The notes beneath the pieces were generated by a model. It made no database searches and was not told where the DNA came from. It saw only the letters and a program-made list of their open reading frames with translations. Position numbers and translations under genes: made by a program. DNA of 64,000 nt, taken from contig CM034143.1 in assembly GCA_019914995.1 (NCBI GenBank), positions 3,412,501-3,476,500 on the forward strand, in the 5' to 3' direction. Origin of the DNA: Acanthochlamys bracteata. Its lineage: Eukaryota > Streptophyta > Magnoliopsida > Pandanales > Velloziaceae. Shown piece after piece: positions 11,661 to 23,639 of this stretch (position 1 is its first letter; each line of letters opens with the position of its first letter).

Positions 11661-12278
11661 TAACAAAACAAAATCACAACAGATGATAATCACGTATTAG
11701 ATACTCACCGACTTCAACAAAAAAAATAATAAAAAACAACTGAGGAGCTGACGAACATCGGAGCATTTGGACTGTGGCAATTGACCCGATTTAGAATGAT
11801 GGAAGGCATAGAAGAAGGAGGAGAAGAGATATTAAGACTTAAACGAGTAATCTCTTACGTCAGCCGGCAATCGAAGTTTCTTCTCGAGCCGACCGATGGT
11901 AAGATAAAAAAGGTAATTGAAGAAATTGGTGATGGTAGAAGTCGTAAAAGAAGGAGGAGAAGAAAACTTACCAGATTATGTGATCCAACTTCGATCCTCG
12001 GCCGGTGTTCGAACGATCCGGCCGACGTCGGAAAAATAGTAAGGTTTGGAAGTTACGATTGCGCGGAATTAAAATTTTGAAGAGACAGATGAAGGAAGGA
12101 AAAGGACGGAGGAAAAATCAAAGCACTGGCTTGGAAGAAATAATGGTTGGTTGGAGGAATTGGATCGGGAGCGAGCGGGAGGGAAGAAAGAATCGCTCGA
12201 GGAATAAATGCTTCATTGCAGCGAAGAGAAGAGCAAAGAAATGAAAAAAGAGAAAAAATGAGAGGAGAATGCTACATT
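11598..12278 (-). repeat. Right long terminal inverted repeat of MULE 1
   Basis: Inverse partner of 8020-8670. On the minus strand it lies directly upstream of the transposase relic, so it would have acted as its promoter. The match fades near 12270. Confidence 0.8.
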
Positions 12279-12639
12279 AATAATTGAAGTTCGTAATTGT
12301 AAGGCATTTAGAATCGCCCAAAGGTTGATTCGTAGTTTTTATAATTTATGAACATGATGTGGTGATTAATATATTATATTAAATTAGTTTGTATATCCAA
12401 AGATAGCAAATATATCTAATTTGAAAATATTAATTTCAAATTAAGTTCAAATTTTAGCATCATTATGCTTTACGCTTGTATGTCGTTGTTTCGCCCAAAG
12501 GAGAACTATGATATATATTTGTATGATTTGTTTGAATCTGATTATGTTATTATGTTTGAAATTCAAAGCAGTAATGTACGAGCACTTATTGATTTTGCAG
12601 CATTTGTTCCTATTTCTTTGCATTCGCATGCTACGTCTG

Positions 12640-13243
12640 TGTCACTATTTAATGGACTTAATTTCTATGATTGGTGAGAAGAAGTTCAGTTTCGTTTAGG
12701 TATACTGGATCTTGGTATAGCACTATTAATAGAGAAATCCGTTGCTCTTACTAATAACAAAAGCGATGAAAAGAGATCTTTTCATAATGATTGGGAAAGA
12801 TCAAACAGACTTAAGTATAATGTTTATGCGAATGATTGTTGTAAAAAATGTTAAGTCAGCGCTTAATAGAGGAATCCACCATGAAGTTTGACGTCTCTTG
12901 TACCATGCATGAGCATGTTATTGAAATGTCAAACATTGTAGCAAGATTAAAAACTTAAGGAATGAATGTGGATTAAAATTTTTCGGTATAGTTTATTATT
13001 AATTCAGCTTCCTGAATATGGTCCATGGCAAATGAACTACAGTACTATGAAGGAAAATAGAATGTGAATAAATTGCACAGTATGCTTGTGCAAAAGGAGA
13101 CAAGACTTAAGAACTTGGGAACTCATTCCGTTCATTTCATTAAGTAGCAAAAAGGGGGAATGAAAGAATCGTAAGAAAACGCAAAGACCACATAAGATAA
13201 GTAGGTCTTCTTCTCCATTCCATAATAAGTAACGTAAGGACGA
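12640..13243 (+). pseudogene. Copia gag, first part, broken
   Basis: Reading 'SLFNGLNFYDW', a stop, then 'EEVQFRLGILDLGIALL' and 'WERSNRL', it matches the gag type that begins with a gene-like 'LNGSNFKKW' motif. Several stops and frame changes follow. The reading continues to 13243, where the Gypsy element interrupts it before the nucleocapsid zinc knuckle. Confidence 0.75.
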
Positions 13244-13728
13244 TGATACGCGTTCAAGCCAACAGGGTGGAGTTGCTGGGATATTATTGATCTACTAAGA
13301 AAACTAAAACTAATTTTATTGAATCGAAAACCTCCCCCTCAAGTGAGGGTTACAATGCTTATTAATACTACGTAGAGTCCACCTACTATTAGGACTCCCA
13401 ATTATAATAGAATTCCTACTAACAACCCATTTATTATTAGAGTTCCTCAACGACTCTAACACACCAACTAAATACTTTTATTTAAAATTTAGAATTCCTA
13501 AAGAACTCAAAGACGTTGGACACCAGCTGACTAGTGTCCAGTAAGGGGCAGGTGTCATTATTTGCACCTGCTGTATTCCAGATGCACCCGGGTGCAATTC
13601 ATCTGCACCCGGGTGACACCAGCTGTTAGGACCTGCACCCTGGGCAAGTCCTGCAACTGGTCTTCCTCCTCTCCTTCCTTGGGCGCTCGGCTGTGGCTTC
13701 CCTCACATTCGCCGGCTCCTGCACATCA
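13244..13728 (-). repeat. 3' LTR of the Gypsy element
   Basis: 485 bp. Compared with the other LTR it has an extra ~21-bp unit, so GCACCCGGGTG occurs twice (about 13585 and 13605) instead of once. It is followed on the plus strand by the purine tract complement at 13729-13745. Confidence 0.92.
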
Positions 13729-13743
13729 TTCCCGTCCCCTCGA
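13729..13743 (-). other. Polypurine tract of the Gypsy element
   Basis: On the minus strand, CGAGGGGACGGGAA lies directly before the 3' LTR start (TGATGTGCAGG). This is the expected place for the plus-strand DNA primer. Confidence 0.8.
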
Positions 13744-13744
13744 A

Positions 13745-16700
13745 ATTCGACTTCGCCCTCAAAGTCGACGAAGGGAAGGTTGCCTCAATAGAAATCCTAT
13801 CAATCACTCCTTTGGTTAGAAGACGAGCATGTTTCAGTTGAGATACATGAAATACAGGACGGATTTGGACAGTAGAGAGTAAGTCTAAACGATAAGCTAC
13901 TGGTCCAACAGCCTCAACTACTGAATACGGTCCATAGTATCGATAACGGAGTTTATGAAATTTTCATTCTGCCACTGAGGATTGGCGGTGTGGCTGCAAT
14001 TTGAGAAGCACCTGATCGCCTGGCTGGTAGTGCTTCTCACGCTGTTGTTATCAGCAGCTTGCTCCATCTGATTTTCTGCTTGACTCAGATGATGGCGTAG
14101 CTTCTGGAGAATGACATCCCTTTCCCGTAACTTGAGGCTCAGTTCATCTGTGCGGGTTGGCCCTGGTGGAAATGAAACAAGAGGAGGAGGTGGTCTACAT
14201 TAAACGACCTCGAATGTTGTTGTTTTAGTGGAGGAATGTGTGCTGGTGTTGTAAGACTAATCCGCCCAATGCAACTAGTTAAACCATTTGCGAGGGTTGT
14301 TACCAACATAACAGCGAAGATACGCCTCCAGACAGCGGTTAACCACTTCAGTTTGGCCATCAGTCTATGGATGATAAGCCGTACTGGTGTGCAAGGATGT
14401 TCCTTGCAGTCGGTGTAGCTCCTTGCAAAATGAACTTATCAAAATCGGATCCCGATCCGATACTATGAAAGTCGGTGTAGCCGATACAATTTCTTTAGCA
14501 AATTTGCTTGCTACTTCGACTGTTGTTTATGGATGCTTAAGCGCCACAAAGTGTGCGTACTTGGAGAGGCAATCAACAACTACAAAGATGACGTTCTTAC
14601 CTCCGGACATAGGCAATCCTTCGATAAAGTCCATTGAAATATCAGTCCAAACTTTTGTAGGAATGGGCAGAGGTTGCAGGAGTCCTGCTGGCTTCAAGCT
14701 TTCTGTTTTGGCGCGGGCACATGTCGCACACGCTGCCAATATAATTTTGGATATCTTTAGTCATACCTGACCAATAAAATTGTTGACCGAGATGCTTATA
14801 GGTGCGAAACTGGCCCCCATGACCTCCTTCCGCTGAGTTGTTTGCCTCATAAAGCAGCTGAGAGCGCACAGATGCTTTATTCGGTACTCAAATTTTGTCC
14901 TTGTTGAGAAGGATTTCATTCGTAAATCTCACGTCTGAACCTCTTTGTTCTGTAGCAACTCGTAGGGGCTCTACTAACGAATCATCTTCTTACTGTGTAG
15001 TGCGTAAATTCTCCCAAAAAGAGTTCTACAGTGTGGTGAATGCAGCTAGGGAAGCAGCGGGTTGGCGGGACAATGCATCAGCCACAATGTTTTGTGCTCC
15101 CGAACGATAAATGATTTGATAATCATATCCGAGCAGCTTGATCCACCACTTGTGTTGGTCTGGTGTGGACAACCTTTGTTCCAAAAGATACTTCAAACTT
15201 AAGTGATCCGTCTTCATTGTGAATCGCTATCCAAATAGGTATTGTCGCCACTTCTATGCTGCCAGCACCAGCGCCAGAAGTTCCTTTTCATAGATTGACT
15301 TGGTTCTGGTTGTGGAGGACGATGCCTTGCTGAAAATGCAATGGGCCTGTCGTGTTGTGTGAGTACAGCCCCTAGACCTTTATTTGAAGCATTCGTCTCT
15401 ACAGTGAAAGGAGCTTGAAAGTCTGGCGAAGCAAGGACTGAGTGGTGGTCACAGCTCTTTTGAGGGTTTGGAGTGCTTCACACGCCTCTGCGTTCTACCA
15501 GAAAGCTCCTTCTTCAACAGAGCAGTCAACAGGGCTGCCATGATACCATAGTTTTTAACAAATCGTCTATAATACCCTGTTAGCCCTAGGAAGCCCCTTA
15601 GCTCGGTGGTTGTAGTGGGTGTTGGCCAATCCACCATTGCTCTTATCTTCTCTGAATCAGCAGCAATGCCATGCTCAAACACAATGTGGCCAACATATTC
15701 CAATTGTTTGCAACCAAAACTACACTTAGAAAGATTAGCATATAGGGACTCCTTCATTAGAACCGAGAAGACCTTCTCAGATAACTAGGTGCTCCTTCTA
15801 GGTCTTACTGTAGATAAGGATATCATCAAAGAAAACTAACACAAACTTTGAAGGAACGGATGAAAACCTCGTTCATGAGTGATTGCAAGGTGGCTGGTGT
15901 GTTAGTTAGGCCGAAAGGCATAACTAAAAATCGTAGTGCCCGTCATGGGTTCAAAAGGCAGTCTTGTGGACATCCTCTTCTCGAACGCAGATTTGATGGT
16001 ATCCAGATATGAGATGTAGTTTTGAAAAAATCGAGCCCCATGTAGCTCATCTAATAAATCATCAATCACTAGTATTTGAAATTTATCCTTCACTGTGATC
16101 TCATTTAGGGCCCGGTAGTCCACGCAAAATCACCACGTTCCATCCTTCTTTTAACTAGCAAAATGGTGAGGAAAAAGCCAAACTACTTGGACAAATAATG
16201 CCTTGAGAGAGCATTTCTGCCATCGCATGCTCAATTTCAGGCTTTTAGGCATAAGGGTACCGACGGCCTTATGTTTGCAGGTGCTGCTCTAGGTAGTAAA
16301 GGATCCCGTGATCATGCAAACATCTTCGTGGCATCCCTAAGATCGGCCTGAATACTACTGTCCAGTCAGTCGTTGTAAGTCTAGTGATAGCTGGTGCTGT
16401 TGACTTGCTGTTTCCTCCATTTGAGCCTCCACTGCCATAAGCCTCAAGGAGCATAAGGATGTCTTAGGGCAGAGGGTCGTAAGTTGGGACACTCGTCCTC
16501 CTTGGATGCCTTGGAGCATGAACTCTTGCCCATCAAGTGTGAACCGCATATCACAGTTACGCCTATTAGTGATAACGTCTGCGAGCTTATCTAGCCACTG
16601 GATTCCAAGTACTAAATCAATACCACCCAATGGGAAAAGGTAAACATCAACCATCAGCTTCCTCCCTTGTATCATAAGAGGTATACTTCTATGCACCACT

Positions 16701-16999
16701 TCTATTGTGTGTGGTCTCCCATCGGCCAACTCTACCTTGAGTGGCCTCACTGTTGTAGAAATTAGCCGGAGATGCTTAGCTAATTGATTTTAGATGAAAT
16801 TATGAGTACTTCTCGAATCAATTAAGATAAAAACTTCTTGTTTTTCAATTTTTCCTACTATGCGTATAGTTTGAGGACCAACTAACCGGTGCATGGCACT
16901 GAGTGATAAGGTAGCATCCTCAATTGGCACTTCTTCTTCCACCACTTCTTTTGATTCATCCATCTCAGAAACAGAAATGGCAACAAATGAGTAGCACAC
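13745..16999 (-). pseudogene. Gypsy pol: protease, reverse transcriptase, RNase H, integrase (broken)
   Basis: From high to low coordinates: aspartic protease with the active site changed from DSGST to 'DSRST' (about 16810); reverse transcriptase starting '[14 protein letters not shown]' (16120) with a still intact 'FFDDILIYSK' catalytic motif (about 15810); connection region 'LRGFLGLTGYYRRFVKNYG' (about 15590); RNase H with 'TDHLSLKYLLEQ' and 'ADALSR' (15215-15050); integrase zinc region (14869-14700) and core '[13 protein letters not shown]' (about 14640); and a C-terminal 'RYYGPYSVVEAVGPVAYRL' segment (about 13900). Frames change at least five times, so no functional polyprotein is possible. 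Confidence 0.9.
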
Positions 17000-17236
17000 T
17001 TATGACCCGGTACATATCACTCGTCACAATAAAAACATAATCCTTTAGTTCGATGAGCGTTGATTTCTGCAATTTTTGAAATTGGTCGAGACTGTCATGT
17101 TTTTTCGGTTCTGATTATACTTACCAATGCGCTGGTTGCTTGACGCTACGGAAGCTTTATGCTCAAACATTTTAGCTAGCATATATGCCATCTGTAAATC
17201 CTTAGGTCGTACTGCCATACATCCATAGCTAACTTC

Positions 17237-18248
17237 CTAGAGAGTCCCCCACAGAATCTGCCAATCAAATCTGCTCGATCGTGGTAGCTGGGTTCTAAGG
17301 TCCTCAAATGCCGCTTGGTACTCTCCTAGAGAACCCGTTTGATGTAACTGTTGCAACGTAAAACTAAGATTTCCAAATGCGGTTGGGCCGAACCTGTCCA
17401 GTAGAGCCTTGTGAAACTCATCCCACAAGTGTTGGGTTTGTCTCGTCCATAACTCTAGTACCACCTATTTGCCTCATCCTGAAAATACATTGCAGCAATG
17501 TCACTCTTTCCCAAGGAACGGTGTTGTAAAACTTAAAATACTTTTCAGCCGAGTAGATCACTCGTTAGGCCCGTTCCATCAAAGTAGGGAAATTTATGGC
17601 ACTCCTTGTATGGTTGTGCAGGTGGCTAGTTAGGATGATGATGGTTCTGTTGGAAGTTCCTTGACGGATCGGGATGAGGTTGTGTGACTGGTGATTGATG
17701 CCAATATGCATCTGAGTGGTTGTTTGCCTGGAGGACAGCAAGTGTTCTGGTTGTATAAGGAGCAACTGGCGTTTGTTGCCAATGGGTCTCCTGTTGGTTT
17801 TGTGGTGTTTACTGACAATAGGACTTTTGCTGGTTATGTGAGTCTTGATGTAGGTTGATTTGGACTGCTAGCTGGTCCTGTCGACTATGGTTAAGCTGTT
17901 GTGATTGTGGAATTAGTGACTTACTAGTTGAGGCTTCCAAGGGTTGGCTGAGTTTATAGCCATTGAAGTTGTCGGCTGTGTTTCCTCCTTGATTGTTGTT
18001 TTGGTTGACAGATTCAGTTTGCAGTTTGGGGGCAGCCTCTTTACTTCTACTGATGCAAAGAAGGCTATAGATAGCTTCTCGAGCTTAGCCGACATGCGTC
18101 GTATTTCTCCCAACAGGAGGTTCTCTCCCTTGTTTGTCATTAGGCTGGTGGCAGGCGGTTCAGGAGAGTGACGCAGTGAATCCCCAATGGTGATGGTTGG
18201 TTTCGGTGTCTTAGGTGAATCTGGAGTGGGTGGACGACGCTTCCCCAT
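17237..18248 (-). pseudogene. Gypsy gag (broken)
   Basis: It starts at the ATG at 18248, 21 bp past the 5' LTR, and opens with 'MGKRRPPTPDSPKTPKPT'. The capsid region at 17464-17237 carries 'LLDRFGP', 'LQQLHQTGSLGEYQAAFEDL', typical of plant Ty3 retrotransposon gag. The frame is lost between 17913 and 17464. Confidence 0.8.
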
Positions 18249-18251
18249 GGC

Positions 18252-18266
18252 CTGGCTCTGGTACCA
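18252..18266 (-). other. Primer-binding site of the Gypsy element
   Basis: On the minus strand TGGTACCAGAGCCAG, a few bases after the 5' LTR. It differs by one base from the initiator-Met tRNA site TGGTATCAGAGCC. Confidence 0.85.
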
Positions 18267-18269
18267 AAT

Positions 18270-18736
18270 TGATACGCGTTCAAGCCAACAGGGTGGATTT
18301 GCTGGATACTATTGATCTACTAAGAAAACTAAAACTAATTTTATTGAATCAAAAACCTCCCCCTCAAGTGAGGGTTACAATGCTTATTAATACTACGTAG
18401 AGGTCTTTCTACTATTAGGACTCCCAATTATAATAGAATTTCTACTAACAACCCATTTATTATTAGAGTTCCTCAAGGACTCTAACACACCAACTAAATA
18501 CCTTTATTTAATAATTAAAATTCCTAAAGAGCTCAAAGACGTTGGACACCAGGTGACTGTTGTCCAGTAAGAGGCACCTAGGTGCCATTATTTGCACCTG
18601 GTGTATTCCAGATGCACCCGGGTGACACCAGCTGTTAGGACCTGCACCCTGGGCAAGTCCTGCAGCTGGTCTTCCTCCTCTCCCTCCTTGGCGCTTGATT
18701 GTGGCTTCACTCACATTCGCCAGCTCCTGCACATCA
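18270..18736 (-). repeat. 5' LTR of the Gypsy element
   Basis: 467 bp. It differs from 13244-13728 by scattered substitutions and a ~21-bp unit that is absent here. It ends next to GATGA, the right-hand target duplication. Confidence 0.92.
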
Positions 18737-18741
18737 GATGA

Positions 18742-21700
18742 CAAGTGTCAGTTTAAAAAAACCTAAACATTATTAGAAAGATTGCCTGAAACGTAAGCCT
18801 TGGTTCGAAAAGAAAGGTATGCATTATGCCTTTATGTATTGAATCAAATTTAGTTGAAGTTCTTTTTAATACTTGGTGGATTGATTCTGACTGTACCACT
18901 CACGTTTCAAATGCGATGTAGGGATACAATACGACCTAAATCATAAACTCATATGAGAAATTTATTTTTATAGGGAAACGAGCCAAAGTTGTTGTTGAAG
19001 CCATAGGAACTTATCATTTGATTTTAGACACCGGACATTAGTTGGATTTGTTTGAAATACTTTATATACCATCTATTTCCCATAACTTAATATCGTTGTC
19101 AAAACTTGAAATGTATGGATACTCTTTTAAGTTTAAGAATGGATGTTTTAGTTTGTTTTAACAAGGCAATATTATTAGATCTGGTGTTTTATGTATTGGG
19201 TTATACAAGTTGAAACTTGATAATTCTTTTGTTGAAGTACTTTTAATCTTTGATCATGATGTTGACACTAAGCATGATTTAGTGAATGAATATCAGCTTA
19301 CTTGTGGCATAAACATTTGGGTCACATATCCAAATCCTTCTAAACTTAGATTTTACTGATCTTGGTGTGTGTGGATTGTGTTAAAGGAAAGCAAACCAAC
19401 CACATAAAGAAAGGAGCCTCAAGAAGCACACAGCTTTTTGAAATTATACACACTGATATTTGTGAACCATTCGATATTTCATCTTTTAGTGGAGAAAAAT
19501 ATTTTATCATCTTTATTGATGATTTCTTACATTATGGTTATGTCTATTTGTTAAACGAAAATTCTCAAACAATAAATGCCTTAAGAGGTATTTATTACTG
19601 AAGTTGAAATACAATTAAACACAAAAGCGAAAATCATTAGATCTGATAGAGGTGGTGAATATTATCGAAAATACGATGAAACAGAACAGTGTCCAGGTCC
19701 ATTTGCTAAATATCGTAAAAAATATGGCATATATGCTCAATACACAATGCCAGCTATTTTGCAACAAAATGCTGTTGTGGAAAGGCGTAATCGTACTTTA
19801 ATGAATATGGTTAGAAATATGTTAAGTAATTCATTTCTACCCAAATAGAAATGAATAAGCATAATTTAAAAAAAAGCCTATGTATTTACTGAATAGGGTT
19901 TCTAGTAGAGCTTTAAAAACTCCTTTTGAACTGTGAATGGGAAAAAACCTAATTTAAAGCACATGTATATTTGGGGTTGCCCGGCAGAAGTAATATCTAT
20001 AATTCAAAAGAAGAGAATTTGGATGCAAGAATAATCATTGATTTTTTCATTAGTTATCTAGACAAAACAATAGGGTATAGATTTTATTATCCTAATCATA
20101 TACGAGAATTGTTGAAACTGAAAATGTTAGATTCATTGAAAATGGTGAAGTTAGTAGGAGTGGAGAATCACGCCAAGTGGCTATTCAAGAGGTTAGAGTG
20201 CAACTTCCTTTGTCCTCAACCTCTTATAAAATTATTGTTCCTATAATTTTGGAACAATTTAATAGTTTAAAAGAACAACAAATAAATGATATTGCTCATA
20301 TTGACATTAATGTAGATGAACCTACAGTAAATGAGTCACAAGAATTAGCATTAAGAAAGTCTTAAAGACAAAGAAAACCTGCTATTTTGAATGATTATAT
20401 GGTTTATTTACAAGAATCAGATTTTGACTTAGGCATTGATGATAATCCAATTTCATTTCAAGCCATTTAAAGTGGTGATTGTTCTAAATGGATAGATGCC
20501 ATCAAAGATGAACTGAAATCTATGCAACATAATGAAGCCTGGGAATTTATTGAATTTCCAGAAGGATATAAATGTATTGGGTGCAAAAGAATTTTCAAAA
20601 CCAAATGCGACTCAAATGGCAATATCGAACGATATAAAGATAAACTTGTTGCTAAAGATTTCACTCAAAAAAATGACATTGATTATAATGAAACATTTTC
20701 TAAAATTTAAGGAAAAGACTCATTTAAAATAATCATGACTTTTTAGTAGCTCATTATGATCTAGAGTTGCACCAAATGGATGTCAAAACTGACTTTTAAA
20801 TGAAGAAGTATATATGTGTCAACTTGAAGGTTACCTGGTTTGAGGAAAAGAAAAGTTAGTGAGTAAACTTAAGATATCAATATGCGGACTTAAGCAAGCT
20901 TTCCGACAATGGTATCTTAAGTTCAATGATACTATCACTTTCTTTGGATTTAACATTGTTGATCCGTGCATATATCTAAAGTTCAGTGGAAGCAAATTTA
21001 TATTTCTAATCTTGTATGTTAATGATATCTTGCTTGCAATAAATGATCTTGGTCTATTGAATGAGACAAAAAAAATTTCTTTAAGACCTTTGAAATAAAA
21101 GATATGGGAGAGGCAACTTATATGATATAGATTGAAATCTCTCGATCGATCACAAGAATTTTTAAGATTGTTTCAGAAAACATATATTAATAAAATTTTA
21201 GAGATATTTGGAATGAAAAATGCTCATAAGTGTTGTTCAAATTACAAAAAATGGTAACAAATTCAGTCTTATGTAATGTCCAAAAAATGAATTGGAACTT
21301 AAAGAAATGAATGAAATTTCTTATGCATCCCTTGTTGGGAGCGTGATGTATTTTCAGACTTGTACTAGACCCGACATTAATTTTGTCATCGGAATGCTAG
21401 GGAGATATCAACATAGTCCAGGAAGTTGCAATGAAAGTATTAACATACTTGTAAGGGACGAAATACATATGCTCACTTACAGAAGATCTGACAACTTAAA
21501 GGTTGCTAGATTTTCAGATTCAAACTTTACCTACCGATAATAGAAATTCCACATTCGGGTATGTGTTCCTTTTGGTTTGAGAAACAATATTATAAAAAAT
21601 GTGCGAAATAGTCTGTTGTTGCTACTTCCACTATGTAAGATGAATTTGTGACATGCTTTGAGTCCACAGTTCAAACTAATTGGCTGCAGAACTTTATTTA

Positions 21701-21950
21701 TGGATTTGGTGTTTTCGATAGTATTGTTAAAGCCGCTGAAAATTTATTGTGATAATTCTGCATCAGTTTTCTTCTCCAAAAATGACAAGTATTCTAAGGT
21801 GCTAAACATTTGGAATTGAAATACCTTACCGTTAAGAAGAAGTTCAGAAACAAATAGTGTAACGCCAATCTTATAATTGCGGATCCATTAATGAAAGGAT
21901 TGATTCTAAAGATATTTATTGAGCGTGTCCAAAGAATGTGCATTATAAGA
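18742..21950 (+). pseudogene. Copia gag end and pol (broken)
   Basis: It resumes the Copia reading frame beyond the Gypsy insert. The sequence gives a zinc knuckle relic 'KCQF..KPKHY.KDC' with one Cys missing (18742-18795); protease 'WWIDSDCTTHVSN', where the catalytic DSG is DSD (about 18873); 'LWHKHLGH' of the pre-integrase (about 19305); integrase with 'IHTDICEPF' and 'QNAVVERRNRTLMNMV' (19440-19850); reverse transcriptase 'WEFIEFPEGYKCIGCKRIFK' (about 20540) and 'YVNDILLA' (about 21015), where the second catalytic Asp triad residue is Asn instead of YVDD; and RNase H with 'YASLVGSVMYFQTCTRPDI' (21330) and 'CDNSAS'-like remains (about 21750). Many stops and shifts. Confidence 0.88.
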
Positions 21951-22305
21951 AAATTTTGATGTTTCTATAATTGACACATGAGGTCATTCATGTATTATTT
22001 CTGTCATATATCTTATATTTCTTATATCGCTATATGCATGATTGATTATATGAATATAATAGTATTTGTCTTTTACAAAGACATTATACGGTTCATTATT
22101 ATATTTTCTATTAACTAATCATGTTATGTTTAAAACTAATTTGTAGTGCATGGAAGGAACTATGTTGAGTTAATGATATAGAACCGCAATGACTCGTGTT
22201 AATCCTTACTTAATGATGATATTATAATGTAACCAATAATGAAAGGATTTATCTTTTATACATTGCGCATTATGTTTTATCAAACAGTGAAGTTAAAACA
22301 CATGA

Positions 22306-22319
22306 GCCAAGTGGGAGAA
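22306..22319 (+). other. Polypurine tract of the Copia element
   Basis: GAGCCAAGTGGGAGAA directly precedes the TG of the 3' LTR at 22320, in the form usual for plant Copia elements. Confidence 0.8.
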
Positions 22320-22801
22320 TGTTGGATGTTGCTCTATGTAAGATGGTTTAATAAATTACGTTTGCTAAATTTTATTGGTTAAGTTAAGAGTCACATAAAT
22401 TATACATTAGTTTAGATAGTAGATGATGAATGTGTGAATTTTAAGAGTCATACATTATCCATGATTGTTAGTGCTTAAGGAGTTACATATTCTATGTACT
22501 ATGATGGTTAATGGGTAGTGAATGTAATCCTTATAAAAAAAAAGATCTTGGTCCTCTCTTCTCGAACGAGAACTAAAGAAAATTTTCATTATCTAAAGCT
22601 TTCTTCTTTAGAATTAAGAGGAGATTAAGAGAGAAATCAAGTTTCTCAAAAGCCAAACAATTGCTTCAAGAAAAGCGCTATGGATCAAGGTATGTTTACT
22701 CTTTTGTTTAAATTTAACGTGAAAACCATTGAGTTTCTAAATCTTGAAATTATACAAAATGTAACTTGGATATTATACAAAATTAACAAAATTTTCTAAC
22801 A
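22320..22801 (+). repeat. 3' LTR of the nested Copia element
   Basis: 482 bp, TGTTGGATG to TTTCTAACA, followed by TATAA at 22802-22806. It keeps the intact TG that the 5' LTR has lost. Confidence 0.92.
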
Positions 22802-22806
22802 TATAA

Positions 22807-23639
22807 AACATAGCGTATGATAGCCCGTGCTTCATCTTATAAAGTTGGACCTACAGACTGAGCTTCAGGTTAAAACAGAAGAATTAGCATGAGATAACTT
22901 TGATGTTGTTAATTTTGAAAGACGGTCTAGTCCACCCTCTTCTTTGACTTTTAGAATCACGTCAACTAGGTTTTCTCTTCTTCCACTACAATAAAAAAGT
23001 CCTATATGAAACGAAAAAAAAGAAGTCCTATTGAAAAAAATTGGTCGCTGTTTATATTTGCAACCAAATAGGCGTGGTCACCAATATGATTGTTAAATGG
23101 ATGCCGCTTTTGAGTCACTAGCAACCAGGAAAATATGGACACCAATGATATGTCAACAACGACCAAGAAGATTGATCACTGCAAAGTCAACATGCTCGCA
23201 GTTAACTCTTTTGCAACCAAATTGAAATGGCAGCCAAACACTTTCGTCGCTGTAGACTCAATAGCGATCATGTGTTCTGGCCACCATCAAATTAAAATGC
23301 AATTGGTTATGTTTTATACTCACAATATTTTTGTTGATCACTATTAACTTTTAATAATTTAATGAAGAAGTTTTTTAAACAAATGTTGTATACATAAAAG
23401 ATATATAAATTATAATACTCAATTCATGAGTAGGTAACACAACTAATAATTGATTTAAATAAGCCACAAAGTTCAATAAGTTAATTTAATTAAAAGTATT
23501 TTATATCAATTTTAATAATGTTAGAACAAATTTTCAAAATAATAAATTATTTAGCCAATTACATATTGTCTTATTAAAGCTACCGATAATCCTCATTAGT
23601 ACTGAACATTAATTTCGTAATCATATAACAAAACTTTTT
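22807..23639. other. Insertion flank and possible CACTA transposon end
   Basis: 22807-22850 continues the short repeat interrupted by the Copia element. At 22985 CACTACAATAAAA resembles CACTA termini. It is followed by repeated 'gcaacca', 'ggtcacc' and 'gtcgctg' words (23040-23290), like CACTA subterminal repeats. No opposite end or transposase was found. Confidence 0.35.

Larger units (their letters stand above)
7892..12278. mobile_element. MULE 1: Mutator-like element with long inverted repeats and a deleted FRS transposase
   Basis: Inverted repeats of about 650 bp (left about 8020-8670, right about 11598-12278) bound a 4.4-kb insert in the Copia leader. A minus-strand FAR1/FRS-type transposase relic lies inside. 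The left terminal 50 bp resembles the left end of MULE 2 (52915). The right repeat stops matching near 12278, so the outermost ~120 bp of that end appear lost. The left end starts in or next to a short TA run (7891-7902), so the target duplication is not readable. Confidence 0.75.
13244..18736 (-). mobile_element. Ty3/Gypsy retrotransposon inserted in the Copia gag, minus strand
   Basis: LTRs (13244-13728 and 18270-18736) start TG and end CA, with near-identical 5-bp flanks GACGA (13239-13243) and GATGA (18737-18741). On the minus strand the order is 5' LTR, primer site, gag, protease, reverse transcriptase, RNase H, integrase, purine tract, 3' LTR; integrase after RNase H marks Ty3/Gypsy. 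The LTRs are clearly more alike than those of the host Copia element, so this is the younger insertion. Gag and pol are broken by frame changes and stops. Confidence 0.92.
7041..22801 (+). mobile_element. Ty1/Copia retrotransposon interrupted by a MULE and a Gypsy element
   Basis: LTRs of 489 and 482 bp bound the element, with TATAA duplications outside. Order on the plus strand: 5' LTR, initiator-tRNA primer site, leader (split by a MULE), gag (split by a Gypsy element), protease, integrase, reverse transcriptase and RNase H, purine tract, 3' LTR. Without the two inserts the element would be about 5.9 kb, normal for Copia. The LTRs differ at many sites by eye, so the insertion is old. All coding parts carry stops and frameshifts, so it cannot move by itself. 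Confidence 0.9.

Noticed and set aside
14387..15110. Plus-strand frames through the Gypsy region
   Set aside because: They are the opposite strand of integrase and RNase H coding sequence.
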